Program-made: the position numbers and the translations under genes
Shown here: positions 7,476 to 15,234 of the stretch, piece by piece
How positions within the stretch are numbered: position 1 is the stretch's first letter
How the letters are laid out: each line of letters begins with the position of its first letter
Assembly: GCA_016845345.1 (NCBI GenBank)
Contig: JAERSV010000008.1
Location: 1 to 46,366 of the forward strand
Reading direction: 5' to 3'
DNA from: Methanobacteriota archaeon
Lineage (GTDB): Archaea; Thermoplasmatota; Poseidoniia; Poseidoniales; Thalassarchaeaceae
Length of the DNA: 46,366 bases
Notes under the pieces: generated by a model
Databases searched by the model: none
The model's input: the letters and a program-made list of their open reading frames with translations, nothing else
What the model was told of the DNA's origin: nothing

Positions 7476-8523
7476 GAGCGGAGGTGAGCCGGTGCTACAA
7501 CTCTCCGAAGTTACATTTCGCTACCCCGTTCCAAACTGGCCAACGCCTTGGGTGAAAAGACTCGGTGCGGGTATTCACAAAGTCAATTTGGATGTACACT
7601 CAGGCTCAATTTTGGGGCTCATCGGTCCAAACGGCGCTGGAAAAACCACACTTTTACACACTATTGCTGGGCTTAACGTACATGATTCGGGAAATGTTCG
7701 TCTCTCTGGCCGAGACAGAGAAATATTAGGTTGGGCAAATGCTCAACGCCATATCGGGTTAATGCCGGAGAGAGTAAATTGGTCTGGTACTAGCACCCCC
7801 CGAGAAGCACTCCGAAGGATTGTGACTATGCGAGGAGAGGGTGACTCACCTGAGCAGTTACTGGAATTAGTTGGCATGCGTAGCCGAATGGATACGCCCT
7901 TAGAGAATATGAGTCAAGGAATGCGGCAGCGGCTTTCACTCGCCTGTGCCTTACTTGGTTCTCCAGATATTTTGCTATTGGATGAACCTATGAATGGACT
8001 TGACCCAGTTGCACAGGCCGCTTTTCGTCGACTTTTGCGAAATCTCGCTGATAATGGTGTAGCCATTATTGTCAGCAGCCATAACCTGCAAGAAATGGAA
8101 TTATTTGTAGATTCATTAGCGATTCTACACCGCGGCCAAATGGTTTCTTACGGCTCTTTACAAGACGTAGAAAGAGCTCTTGGGTGCTCACCTTCACTTC
8201 TAATCGCTGGAAATGGATGGTGTCCACCTTCTGCAGGTTCATTTGGTACGGGAGTAACGATGGAAATGTGTGAAGCATGGCAGGGAGAAGAATGGCGCTT
8301 CACATTACATAGAAATGATGGCTGGACCAGCGACGAAAAACACGATGTTCTCCAAGCAATAGAAGGAGCAGGAGGCCGAATTAGTCTGCTTCAAACAGTT
8401 CTTCCTAGCCTTGAAGATTTGTTGTCAGCCGCTACCGGAGAAGCAGCAGATGAAATCGGCTTTGAAATCGCTAGTGACTCAATGATTCCAGTCCGCACTT
8501 GGGAGGTCGGAGAAGATGAGTAG
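7474..8523 (+). CDS. ABC-2 type transporter ATP-binding protein
   Basis: This 349-residue ATPase powers an ABC-2 exporter. It shows Walker A GPNGAGKTT (about 51-59), the ABC-2-type signature MSQGMRQRLSL (about 147-157) in place of LSGGQ, Walker B ILLLDEP (about 169-175), D-loop GLDP and switch histidine SSHN (about 202-205). The ABC core ends near residue 235; about 110 further residues form an acidic C-terminal extension of unknown fold. It overlaps the permease gene by eight bases, so the two are co-translated. Substrate is unknown; relatives export drugs or peptides or support copper-enzyme maturation. Confidence 0.88.
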   Translation: MSGGEPVLQLSEVTFRYPVPNWPTPWVKRLGAGIHKVNLDVHSGSILGLIGPNGAGKTTLLHTIAGLNVHDSGNVRLSGRDREILGWANAQRHIGLMPERVNWSGTSTPREALRRIVTMRGEGDSPEQLLELVGMRSRMDTPLENMSQGMRQRLSLACALLGSPDILLLDEPMNGLDPVAQAAFRRLLRNLADNGVAIIVSSHNLQEMELFVDSLAILHRGQMVSYGSLQDVERALGCSPSLLIAGNGWCPPSAGSFGTGVTMEMCEAWQGEEWRFTLHRNDGWTSDEKHDVLQAIEGAGGRISLLQTVLPSLEDLLSAATGEAADEIGFEIASDSMIPVRTWEVGEDE

Positions 8524-9358
8524 GCTGACCCGGGAAAAACGTATTCTCAACCTCTCATGGTTCGAGGCGCGCCAACACTTCCGTAGTCCACGAATGCTGG
8601 CCCTAATCGCCCTACTCACTCTTTTCATTGGAGGGGGTAGTTGGGGATTGTCAGACCCGCACTCTGCCGTAACCGCCCAGTTGGGGATGGATACACCTTA
8701 CGAAATCCTGTTTTTAGTCAGCCTGTTCGTTCTATTTTCTTCAACTTTGGGAGTTGTTTTACTCGGTTTTGATGGCATTAGCCGTAAGCGACTAACTGGT
8801 GAATTGGCCATTGAATTGGCTCAACCCATTAATCGCACTGACTTAGCGCGCGCTCAATTACAGGGCTTGTGGTTTGCAGTATTCACACCAACCGCAATTG
8901 CAAGCATTATTGGAATTATTTTGATTTATGCTCAAATGGATGTTTGGCCATCAGTTGGTGAAATTATTTACTTCATGATACCAACTGCATTAGTGATTTA
9001 TTGGTATGCTTGCATTCAATTGCTTGCATCCTCAATCGCCAAGGATTTGGGGTCCTCCGTTACTTTAGGTGTTGGGGTTTGGATGTTATTCACCCTCATT
9101 TGGCTACTGGTAACAGCCGTAATTGCTTCATTGATGGGAGTTGATGTGACCAACCTAGAGTCAGTTGAATATAATCGATTTAGTGAAATTGTTGACTTAT
9201 TTTCACCTAACGGAGTCTATCAACTTCTTCTGGAAAACAAACTTTCTGAGGAAGATAAACCAACTATGGGTTCGACCTACATTTGGGGCGCTGCATTGCT
9301 TTGGTCATTGATACCGAGCGCATTATTTCTAGCCCGCTTTAAACGTCTAAAACCATGA
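8516..9358 (+). CDS. ABC-2 type transporter permease
   Basis: The 280-residue product has about six hydrophobic segments: roughly 27-46, 64-86, 118-140, 151-172, 178-205 and 252-272. The N-terminal cytoplasmic helix WFEARQHFRSPRMLALIALLT and the loop FDGISRKRLTGELAIELAQPINR are typical of NosY/ABC-2 permeases. It pairs with the upstream ATPase, whose end it overlaps by eight bases; GGAGAAG provides a ribosome site inside the upstream gene. The substrate cannot be told from sequence. Confidence 0.85.
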   Translation: MSRLTREKRILNLSWFEARQHFRSPRMLALIALLTLFIGGGSWGLSDPHSAVTAQLGMDTPYEILFLVSLFVLFSSTLGVVLLGFDGISRKRLTGELAIELAQPINRTDLARAQLQGLWFAVFTPTAIASIIGIILIYAQMDVWPSVGEIIYFMIPTALVIYWYACIQLLASSIAKDLGSSVTLGVGVWMLFTLIWLLVTAVIASLMGVDVTNLESVEYNRFSEIVDLFSPNGVYQLLLENKLSEEDKPTMGSTYIWGAALLWSLIPSALFLARFKRLKP

Positions 9359-9490
9359 TTGTAGCCTTGTGCTGTGCTGATGGCAGATTTTATTGAGATT
9401 TATCATTACATTGTCAAAAATAATTTATTAAAACATAGAAATAGCCTAATATTTGATGATTTAATCATTGAAATCAACTCGGTGTAATCT

Positions 9491-9507
9491 CTGACACTAA
9501 GTGTCAG
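9491..9507 (+). promoter_or_regulatory. Perfect 17-base palindrome upstream of a surface-protein gene
   Basis: CTGACACT-A-AGTGTCAG is a perfect inverted repeat with a single central base, 43 bases before the ATG of the 676-residue surface protein. With only one central base it cannot form a good RNA hairpin, so a protein-binding operator is more likely. AT-rich tracts that could act as TATA boxes lie at about 9419-9432 and 9463-9472. The 191-base gap otherwise holds nothing recognisable. Confidence 0.45.
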
Positions 9508-9549
9508 CAAGGAAAACCCTCTTTCACTAAGCGCGTTCTCGCAGAAGTA

Positions 9550-11580
9550 ATGGCGACTAGCAACGAGAGGTTATGCTTAGCATTTTTATTGACTGCATTA
9601 ATGGTTTTTTCAACTCTATCATTATTTATACAACCAAATGAACCAGTAGAAGAGATTGAAGAAATTGAGACTTTTGACACTACCAGTGGAAGACAACCAA
9701 CTGCAGATTGTGAAGGAATATCATTCGAAGATATGTTCTACTACAATTATGCTGAATTTACCGTCCGAATTAACGATGAATGGGATGGCGGATATGTACA
9801 AGCAAAGGCAATGGTCAACGGCACCGACACTACAACCCTGAGAACTGACCTAGACGGTCTATTTGAGGGATTAGCAGGTGGCGCAAATGGCTGGCTTTCC
9901 ACAGACGAGAAAGATGGTGTTGAAGCAGTCGGAAAGGACTGCGTAGTACAAACTTACACTAGAATTGGGTTTAGAGATGGACCTTCCCACCGAGGTGGAC
10001 CTGGAGTCAACTGGAATAATGCAACTTGGATTAAAGAAGGTATGACTTTAGAAGAAACAAATCTAATCCCTGAAGGACACCCCGAAAGGCGAAGTTGCAA
10101 GGACCAATTTGGGGGCCCGTCAGGTAGCCCTACTTGTGAAGAAGTACCAAATGAACCTGCAAATGCTGGACAGTGTGGACCTCATAGTTGCGATACGGTA
10201 ATTTTCCTCAATGCTTCTGTCTCATTTAGCCAGATGATTGACCCATCAGATTTCACGCTGGCTATGGTTGGAAGAAACTTAACTAATGCACAATTTGAAT
10301 ATATTTTCCCTAATCAAGCAAGTCCACTACGGGTTGCAGACACTTACGAAGATCAAGATTGCAATGAGACCTACTACGAAGATGATGAAGAGGCTGACGA
10401 TTACGGTGTTACTTACACTGCACGCGAAGAGTGCCAATCCTACACAAACTTTGGAGATCTCGACTACTCATTGACAGCGGTCAATGATGGGACTAGTTTC
10501 TCACGCCGTTTCACTTACGATGGGGCTGACTGGCCTGCGGCGCGTGGATATTTCATTGATTTCACGACTTCACCTCCAGAAGTAGACAACCCACCTGTCT
10601 GGAAAGATGATGCTCCAGGCGAAGGTGAATTGTTGCCGGTAGCAGCAGTTGGTGAAAGCGAATATGTTGTTGACTTGGCAGACATAAATGCATGGTTTGA
10701 CGATGACTTAGGTGCGGGGATGCTCAATGTGGATTGCACCGGTGCAGCCGGATGGAGTCTTGAAGAAGCAGAGGCGAATCACTGGAAGGTTACTTCACCA
10801 TCCGATGGGGCTACAACAACAATTAGTTGCGAATCGATTGATAGCAGTGGTCAATCTAGCGGAGCAAGAACATTTTCAGTCGCACCAATCTTTTCTGTTA
10901 CAGTCGCAAGTGCTACATCACTAGATGATTTATCATTCACTATGACTCCAACCTCAGAAGCGCCAGATAGCATGTCAGTAAGTATCACATTGATGCAAAA
11001 CAATGTCGAAGTGTCTGACAGCATGTCAATGGACACGTCCGCGGCAAATATGGTGCTCAGTTTATCCACTCTAATTCCTGGAGATGTAAGTGCTAAAATT
11101 AGTGCGAATGGCGCAGGGATGGCACCATTTGAATACAACTATGACCTTGGATTAGCAAAACTTAGCCTCCCGCCAAGTGTAACAATAACCGGTGGAGAAT
11201 GGGTTAGTTCAAACTACATTTTACGAGGTCAATTCTTTGACCCAGATGGTGAAGCCGTGAGTTTTACCTTGAAATTGGATGGCGTGCAAGCTGGCCAAGT
11301 CACAGTTAGTGGGAACCAATGGGTAACCGACGAGATTCCATTTGACCTGCTAATTGAAGGGGTACACAATGTGACAGTTGAAGCGTGTGATAATTCTGGA
11401 GTTTGTGTGAGTGTTTCAGAAGATGTTGACAATACCTTCCTATTCGAAGTCGTTGATGATGTGGTTCAAGACACTAGCAAGCCGGCAGTAGATGAATCAG
11501 GGCTTCCAGCAGCTAGCCTCGGCTTGACTATGATGGCTCTACTCGGCGCAGGAATTGCTGTTTCTCGCCGCCGAGACTGA
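9550..11580 (+). CDS. Secreted surface protein with sorting-type C-terminus
   Basis: The 676-residue product begins with a signal segment LCLAFLLTALMVFSTLSLF (about 8-26). It ends with a short polar linker, LPAASLGLTMMALLGAGIAV and the basic tail SRRRD. This tripartite end (small motif, membrane segment, Arg cluster) resembles the C-terminal sorting tails of archaeal surface proteins. The mature region is acidic, Cys-containing in its first half, with an Ig-like or cadherin-like beta-sandwich pattern in its second half (for example GGEWVSSNYILRGQFFDPDGEAVSFTLKLDG, about 548-578, given here as one domain core). No enzymatic motif is visible. A palindromic site lies 43 bases before its start. 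Confidence 0.75.
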   Translation: MATSNERLCLAFLLTALMVFSTLSLFIQPNEPVEEIEEIETFDTTSGRQPTADCEGISFEDMFYYNYAEFTVRINDEWDGGYVQAKAMVNGTDTTTLRTDLDGLFEGLAGGANGWLSTDEKDGVEAVGKDCVVQTYTRIGFRDGPSHRGGPGVNWNNATWIKEGMTLEETNLIPEGHPERRSCKDQFGGPSGSPTCEEVPNEPANAGQCGPHSCDTVIFLNASVSFSQMIDPSDFTLAMVGRNLTNAQFEYIFPNQASPLRVADTYEDQDCNETYYEDDEEADDYGVTYTAREECQSYTNFGDLDYSLTAVNDGTSFSRRFTYDGADWPAARGYFIDFTTSPPEVDNPPVWKDDAPGEGELLPVAAVGESEYVVDLADINAWFDDDLGAGMLNVDCTGAAGWSLEEAEANHWKVTSPSDGATTTISCESIDSSGQSSGARTFSVAPIFSVTVASATSLDDLSFTMTPTSEAPDSMSVSITLMQNNVEVSDSMSMDTSAANMVLSLSTLIPGDVSAKISANGAGMAPFEYNYDLGLAKLSLPPSVTITGGEWVSSNYILRGQFFDPDGEAVSFTLKLDGVQAGQVTVSGNQWVTDEIPFDLLIEGVHNVTVEACDNSGVCVSVSEDVDNTFLFEVVDDVVQDTSKPAVDESGLPAASLGLTMMALLGAGIAVSRRRD

Positions 11581-11645
11581 TTGAATTTGAATCAAATCGG
11601 CCCTTTGAACACCACTCAAAGGTGATTATTGGGCATTGAAATTGA

Positions 11646-12527
11646 ATGCCAAGACTCAAAACAGGTGGGCCACCGGCCCGAACTATGGAATTCTCCGGGA
11701 AGTTTGACTGCGAAAGCCATGAAGGGGGCCTTCTGGTTTCTTTTGTTGGTGAAGCACCTCACTTGGGCAGTGCCCTTGAAACCACTGAGGGGACATATCT
11801 TGGTAGAGTAGATTCTGTTATCGGCAGAGTCGACGCTGCACTAGTACATGTGATGCCTACTGCGAATGGTCTTGATGTCAATACAATAAGTGGGGCAACT
11901 ATCACTATCCAACAACGCCACCAAAGAGAAGATTCACACAGAGATAACCAACGAGGTGGTTGGCAAGGCGGAAGAAATCGAGATAATCGGAGTAGTGGCC
12001 GCGGTGGTGACCGTGGTGGGGACCGAGGTAACCGAGGAGGCAGAGATTCTCGTGGAGGAAACCGAGGCAACCAAAATCAAGGTGGAAATGATTGGGAATG
12101 CCCCGAATGCCGCAATAACAATTTCGCATGGCGAGATACTTGCAATCGTTGCCCAACAAAACGGCCGGCGAATGCTGGCCGTGGCGGAGACCGTGGTGGT
12201 AACCGAGGCGGTAGCCGTGGATACCAAGGAAACCGAGGAGGCAATCGAGGTGGTAGCCGTGGTGGATACCAAGGAAACCGAGGCGGAGACCGCGGTGGAA
12301 ACAGAGGCGACAGCCGTGGCGGATACCAAGGAAACCGAGGCGGTGACCGAGGAGGAAATCGTGGAGGAGAGCGAGGTAGTAACCATGGAGGCAACCGAGG
12401 AGGACATTCCAAACCCCGACATTGGGGTGACCGAAGCAACAGCCGAGGAGGAAATAGAGGACAAAAGCGAGGGGGACATCGCTCAAAGACTAACCCAAAT
12501 AATCCATTTAGGCGCCGTGATAACTAA
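11646..12527 (+). CDS. gar1: Gar1-like H/ACA RNP protein fused to RGG repeats and a RanBP2-type zinc finger
   Basis: Residues about 15-88 match the Gar1 six-stranded barrel: SHEGGLLVSFVGEAPHLGS, then GTYLGRVDSVIGRVDAALVHV, corresponding to the Gar1 core usually written GKVxDVFGPVxxPYxxV. Gar1 joins Cbf5, Nop10 and L7Ae in the H/ACA complex that makes pseudouridine. After it comes an Arg/Gly-rich region with about twenty RGG triplets (about 100-145 and 177-280). These flank one RanBP2-type zinc finger at about 148-166, WECPECRNNNFAWRDTCNRC, which fits the W-x-C-x2-C-x3-N-x6-C-x2-C pattern. RGG tails are known on eukaryotic GAR1; RanBP2 fingers with RGG repeats occur in FUS/TAF15-type RNA-binding proteins. 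The combination is unusual for an archaeon. The zinc finger should bind single-stranded RNA. Confidence 0.8.
   Translation: MPRLKTGGPPARTMEFSGKFDCESHEGGLLVSFVGEAPHLGSALETTEGTYLGRVDSVIGRVDAALVHVMPTANGLDVNTISGATITIQQRHQREDSHRDNQRGGWQGGRNRDNRSSGRGGDRGGDRGNRGGRDSRGGNRGNQNQGGNDWECPECRNNNFAWRDTCNRCPTKRPANAGRGGDRGGNRGGSRGYQGNRGGNRGGSRGGYQGNRGGDRGGNRGDSRGGYQGNRGGDRGGNRGGERGSNHGGNRGGHSKPRHWGDRSNSRGGNRGQKRGGHRSKTNPNNPFRRRDN
12219..12375 (+). repeat. Minisatellite-like repeats encoding the RGG tail
   Basis: The unit beginning GGATACCAAGGAAACCGAGG recurs at 12219, 12264 and 12321 (spacing 45 and 57 bases) inside the gar1 coding sequence. Shorter 9-12 base GGxGGxxCGxGG units fill the gaps. All spacings are multiples of three, so copy-number change would lengthen or shorten the RGG tail without a frameshift. 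Confidence 0.8.
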
Positions 12528-12734
12528 TCACACAGTACGGCCGCATTCAGTGCAGTACAACTCATTTTTTCGCTCATCTTTTTTCATCTTGAATGAATGA
12601 CATTCTGGACAAGGAGGCAATCCTGTTCGGCGTTTGAGACGCCTAAATATACGCCTTTTAGGTAGCCTCGGCCAACCTTTTTTTGGCATCCTCACTTTTG
12701 GAATAGTTTCACCTAAACCATGACATGCCGTCAT
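12528..12734 (-). CDS. Mini-protein with a lone TFIIB-type zinc ribbon
   Basis: The 68-residue frame (53 residues if the internal ATG at 12689 is used) has a very basic N-terminal half, PKRRIFRRLKRRTG, followed by a C-terminal zinc ribbon PPCPECHSFKMKKDERK...ELYCTECGRTV. The pattern C-x2-C-x15-C-x2-C-G-x-V, with Asp and Arg-x-x-Glu in between, is the same as the N-terminal ribbon of archaeal TFB/eukaryal TFIIB, which contacts RNA polymerase. The cyclin-fold core domains of TFB are absent. Its stop abuts the stop of the convergent gar1 gene with no gap. Function is unknown: it might compete with or mimic TFB, or bind RNA as a basic zinc protein. The start codon is uncertain. Confidence 0.62.
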   Translation of the reverse strand: MTACHGLGETIPKVRMPKKGWPRLPKRRIFRRLKRRTGLPPCPECHSFKMKKDERKNELYCTECGRTV

Positions 12735-12843
12735 CCTTCATCAATAATTCCAATGAGTGGCTATCTCATCGGTCCGATAATTAGGTTACAGAAAGAAATT
12801 ACTCAGCCGGTGGGATTGAGAACCTAAGCCCTCTCGGACATAT

Positions 12844-13845
12844 ATGGCAGTTGATGTTGAGGACTTATGGTTACAAGCATTAGATGCTCAGACTGAGGAC
12901 GATAGAGATGAAATGTGCCGCCTAACTGATGATATTATCACAGCAGACCCTGAACATGCTGAGGCATGGTGGATGCGCGCTAATCTTGAACTCCCACAAC
13001 ATGGGGAGCCTAACCTAAGAGAGGCTTCTCGGTGCCTTAGAGCGTGCCGTAAATCAGTTGAATATGACCCCGAAAATCGACCAGCATGGTGGCGCGGTGG
13101 ACAAATATTAGTGCAAGAATTGGGAATGCTTGAGGAAGCACTTGGTTGGTGGCAAAAACGCCGTGAAGTATCTCCAACCGACCCAGAACCACTAATTGAA
13201 CAAGTGGCAATTTTAGCAGATCTTGGACAATATTCTCACTCTGCTGAACGGCTAAACCAACTCTGGGCTGAAGGCATGGATGCGATGGCTCATAGCCAAT
13301 TGATGAGAACTGCTCGCTTACATGAAACCGTGAAAAAGGCAGCAGAACGTGAAAAAACCCTTATTTTCCGGCCTTGGGAAAAAGACCACCCTGGTTGGAA
13401 AGATATTGAAATTCAGAGAAAGAGAAAGCCTGCTAATGAACAACTCACTTTCCTAATGTTAGCCGGACCAATAGTGATGTCTGAAGTTTTACTGTGGAAT
13501 TCCTTTGAATTCCAATCTACTTGGATTCCAATGATTTCAGGTTTCTTGTTAGTTGTGGGGACAGTTCTCATTGGGGTAAAGTGGTCAAAGTCTTTGACGC
13601 GTAGATTAAACCGGCCCGCATACAATGTAATCAGGGCAACAGATGTTGAGATGAGTTCAGGAAAAGTATGCTTCCCTACTGATTGGCGTCCACTAAAACT
13701 CTACCAGACATTGCTGAATTACAGAACTACAGCATTCCAAGAACGATTAGAGAAGGTAGTAGAAGCAGGAGAACCGCTACCCAAGAATTGGAAGCCAAAT
13801 ATTCCTGATATGACTACCGTCGACCTCATTTTTGAGGAAGAATAG
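12844..13845 (+). CDS. TPR-containing protein with two membrane segments
   Basis: The 333-residue product has tetratricopeptide-like helices over about residues 5-165: AEAWWMRANLEL, NRPAWWRGGQILVQELGMLEEALGWW and PLIEQVAILADLGQYSHSAERL follow the TPR spacing. Two hydrophobic segments follow (about 200-217 and 222-241), then about 90 residues on the same side as the TPR. The TPR probably lies in the cytoplasm and scaffolds partners at the membrane. The ATG is preceded closely by CATAT and lacks a Shine-Dalgarno, suggesting a leaderless or near-leaderless transcript. Convergent with ahcY, ten bases away. No specific role can be given. Confidence 0.72.
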   Translation: MAVDVEDLWLQALDAQTEDDRDEMCRLTDDIITADPEHAEAWWMRANLELPQHGEPNLREASRCLRACRKSVEYDPENRPAWWRGGQILVQELGMLEEALGWWQKRREVSPTDPEPLIEQVAILADLGQYSHSAERLNQLWAEGMDAMAHSQLMRTARLHETVKKAAEREKTLIFRPWEKDHPGWKDIEIQRKRKPANEQLTFLMLAGPIVMSEVLLWNSFEFQSTWIPMISGFLLVVGTVLIGVKWSKSLTRRLNRPAYNVIRATDVEMSSGKVCFPTDWRPLKLYQTLLNYRTTAFQERLEKVVEAGEPLPKNWKPNIPDMTTVDLIFEEE

Positions 13846-13855
13846 GATGAGTCAA

Positions 13856-15121
13856 TCAAGTACCGTGTGAGTAATCTTCGTGGTACGCTTTCTGGTCTAC
13901 TGTTAATTCGTCTAGTTGGCGCCCCTCTGCTGCGAGTTTGAATCCAGCCAATTCAGAATCTTGTTGATGAGTGATGTCATAGACAAGGTTATCGTAATTT
14001 TTCCCTTCTGAGGCGAGTAGACAAAGTGAAAGAAATTGATTTGCAAATGACATATCCATTACCTCCGAAGGATGGCCTTCTGCTGCTGCTAAATTAACTA
14101 AACGGCCACGAGCAAGCAAGTGAATTCGACGTCCGTTTTTCATTGAGAATTCCTCATTATCAGTGCGTATCGTGCGCACTGAGTCTGAAAGAGATTCCAA
14201 ATCGGGCACATTGATTTCACAATCGTAATGCCCGGTATTACAGACAATTGCACCATCCTTCATCGATTCAAAATGGCGGCCAACCAATACATCAACCATC
14301 CCAGTAGCAGTGCAAAAGATGTCTCCGATTTTTGCAGCATCATCCATCTGCATCACTTGGAATCCATCCATGTGAGCCTTCAGAGCCGCTAATGGGTCAA
14401 TCTCTGTAATTACGACATTTGAGCCCATTCCACGGGCTCTATTTGCCAATCCCTTACCACAGTGACCATATCCGGCAACAACAAATGTTTTGCCGGCTAA
14501 TAATACAGAAGTTGCTCGCAGTATCCCATCTAAAGTGGATTGTCCTGTCCCGTGAACATTGTCGAAATCCCATTTTGTAATGGCGTCGTTTACTGCAATA
14601 ACCGGATAACGAAGTTTTCCTGCATCTGCCATACCCCTTAGTCTGTGAACACCTGTGGTAGTCTCTTCTGTACCACCAATCACCCCGTCCATCGCATCGG
14701 TACGTGAATCGTGCACCCTGAATATCAGGTCCGCACCATCATCCAAAGTCAATGTGGGTTCAGCATCAATTGTTTGGTCGATACACCAATAGAAATCCTC
14801 CACTGACTGGCCATGCCAGGCGTAGATGCCATATCCTTCTCTCGCTAACCAAGCGGCCACATCATCCTGAGTTGAGAGAGGATTACATCCAGACCATGAC
14901 ACTTTAGCGCCAGCAGCTGCAATCGTCTCAATTAGCACCGCGGTCTCTTTGGTGACGTGTAAACAACCTGCAACCGTCATACCTGCTAAGGGCTGTTCTT
15001 TCTCTGCTTTCGCTTTCAGAAGGGCGAGTACTGGCATCCTACTACGAGCCCAATCAATCCTGAGTGCCCCTTCTTCGGCTTGACTAATGTCAGCGACCTT
15101 GTACTCGTCCGTTTGGTCCAT
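13856..15121 (-). CDS. ahcY: S-adenosyl-L-homocysteine hydrolase (adenosylhomocysteinase)
   Basis: This enzyme splits S-adenosylhomocysteine to adenosine and homocysteine, relieving product inhibition of methyltransferases. The 421-residue protein matches the shorter archaeal/thermophile-type SAHH. It shows the substrate-domain stretch AGCLHVTKETAVLIETI, the catalytic region ITKWDFDNVHGTGQSTLDGI containing the lysine and aspartates, and the NAD-binding motif VAGYGHCGKG (about 220-229). C-terminal AYHEDYSHGT is the family's tail that closes over NAD of the neighbouring subunit. It stands alone, convergent with the TPR gene, and has an unusual motif plus hairpin region in its 113-base upstream gap. 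Confidence 0.95.
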   Translation of the reverse strand: MDQTDEYKVADISQAEEGALRIDWARSRMPVLALLKAKAEKEQPLAGMTVAGCLHVTKETAVLIETIAAAGAKVSWSGCNPLSTQDDVAAWLAREGYGIYAWHGQSVEDFYWCIDQTIDAEPTLTLDDGADLIFRVHDSRTDAMDGVIGGTEETTTGVHRLRGMADAGKLRYPVIAVNDAITKWDFDNVHGTGQSTLDGILRATSVLLAGKTFVVAGYGHCGKGLANRARGMGSNVVITEIDPLAALKAHMDGFQVMQMDDAAKIGDIFCTATGMVDVLVGRHFESMKDGAIVCNTGHYDCEINVPDLESLSDSVRTIRTDNEEFSMKNGRRIHLLARGRLVNLAAAEGHPSEVMDMSFANQFLSLCLLASEGKNYDNLVYDITHQQDSELAGFKLAAEGRQLDELTVDQKAYHEDYSHGT

Positions 15122-15147
15122 TAGGCTGTCCGAGATGGCTTCGGTTC

Positions 15148-15226
15148 AAAAGCACAAGGGAGAGGTTGGGATGAGAGGCTACGCTCAATGGTTAGGGTAC
15201 TTGGGGCATGAAGCCCCGTTTAGCCT
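15148..15226 (+). other. Repeated 21-base motif and nested hairpins between ahcY and a giant surface gene
   Basis: Positions 15148-15168 (core CAAGGGAGAGGTTG) match 36064-36084 upstream of korA at 20 of 21 bases. Just beyond it are two nested inverted repeats: AGGCTA (15176-15181) with TAGCCT (15221-15226), enclosing GGGGC-ATGAA-GCCCC (15203-15217). On the minus strand the inner hairpin lies about 20 bases after the giant gene's stop and may aid 3'-end formation, though no U-tract follows. On the plus strand the whole could be a small structured RNA. Confidence 0.35.
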
Positions 15227-15234
15227 ATCGCTCG

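Noticed and set aside
12219-12375. CRISPR-like array in gar1
   Set aside because: Repeats are in-frame coding units with no unique spacers and no cas gene; they encode the RGG tail.
11890-12600. Long open frames on both strands across the Gar1 RGG region (for example a 236-residue plus frame and 193-, 181- and 120-residue minus frames)
   Set aside because: They are shadows caused by the GC-rich, repeat-rich RGG coding sequence; their translations are low-complexity (Val/Thr/Glu-rich, Ser/Val-rich or Pro/Arg-rich) and show no domain.
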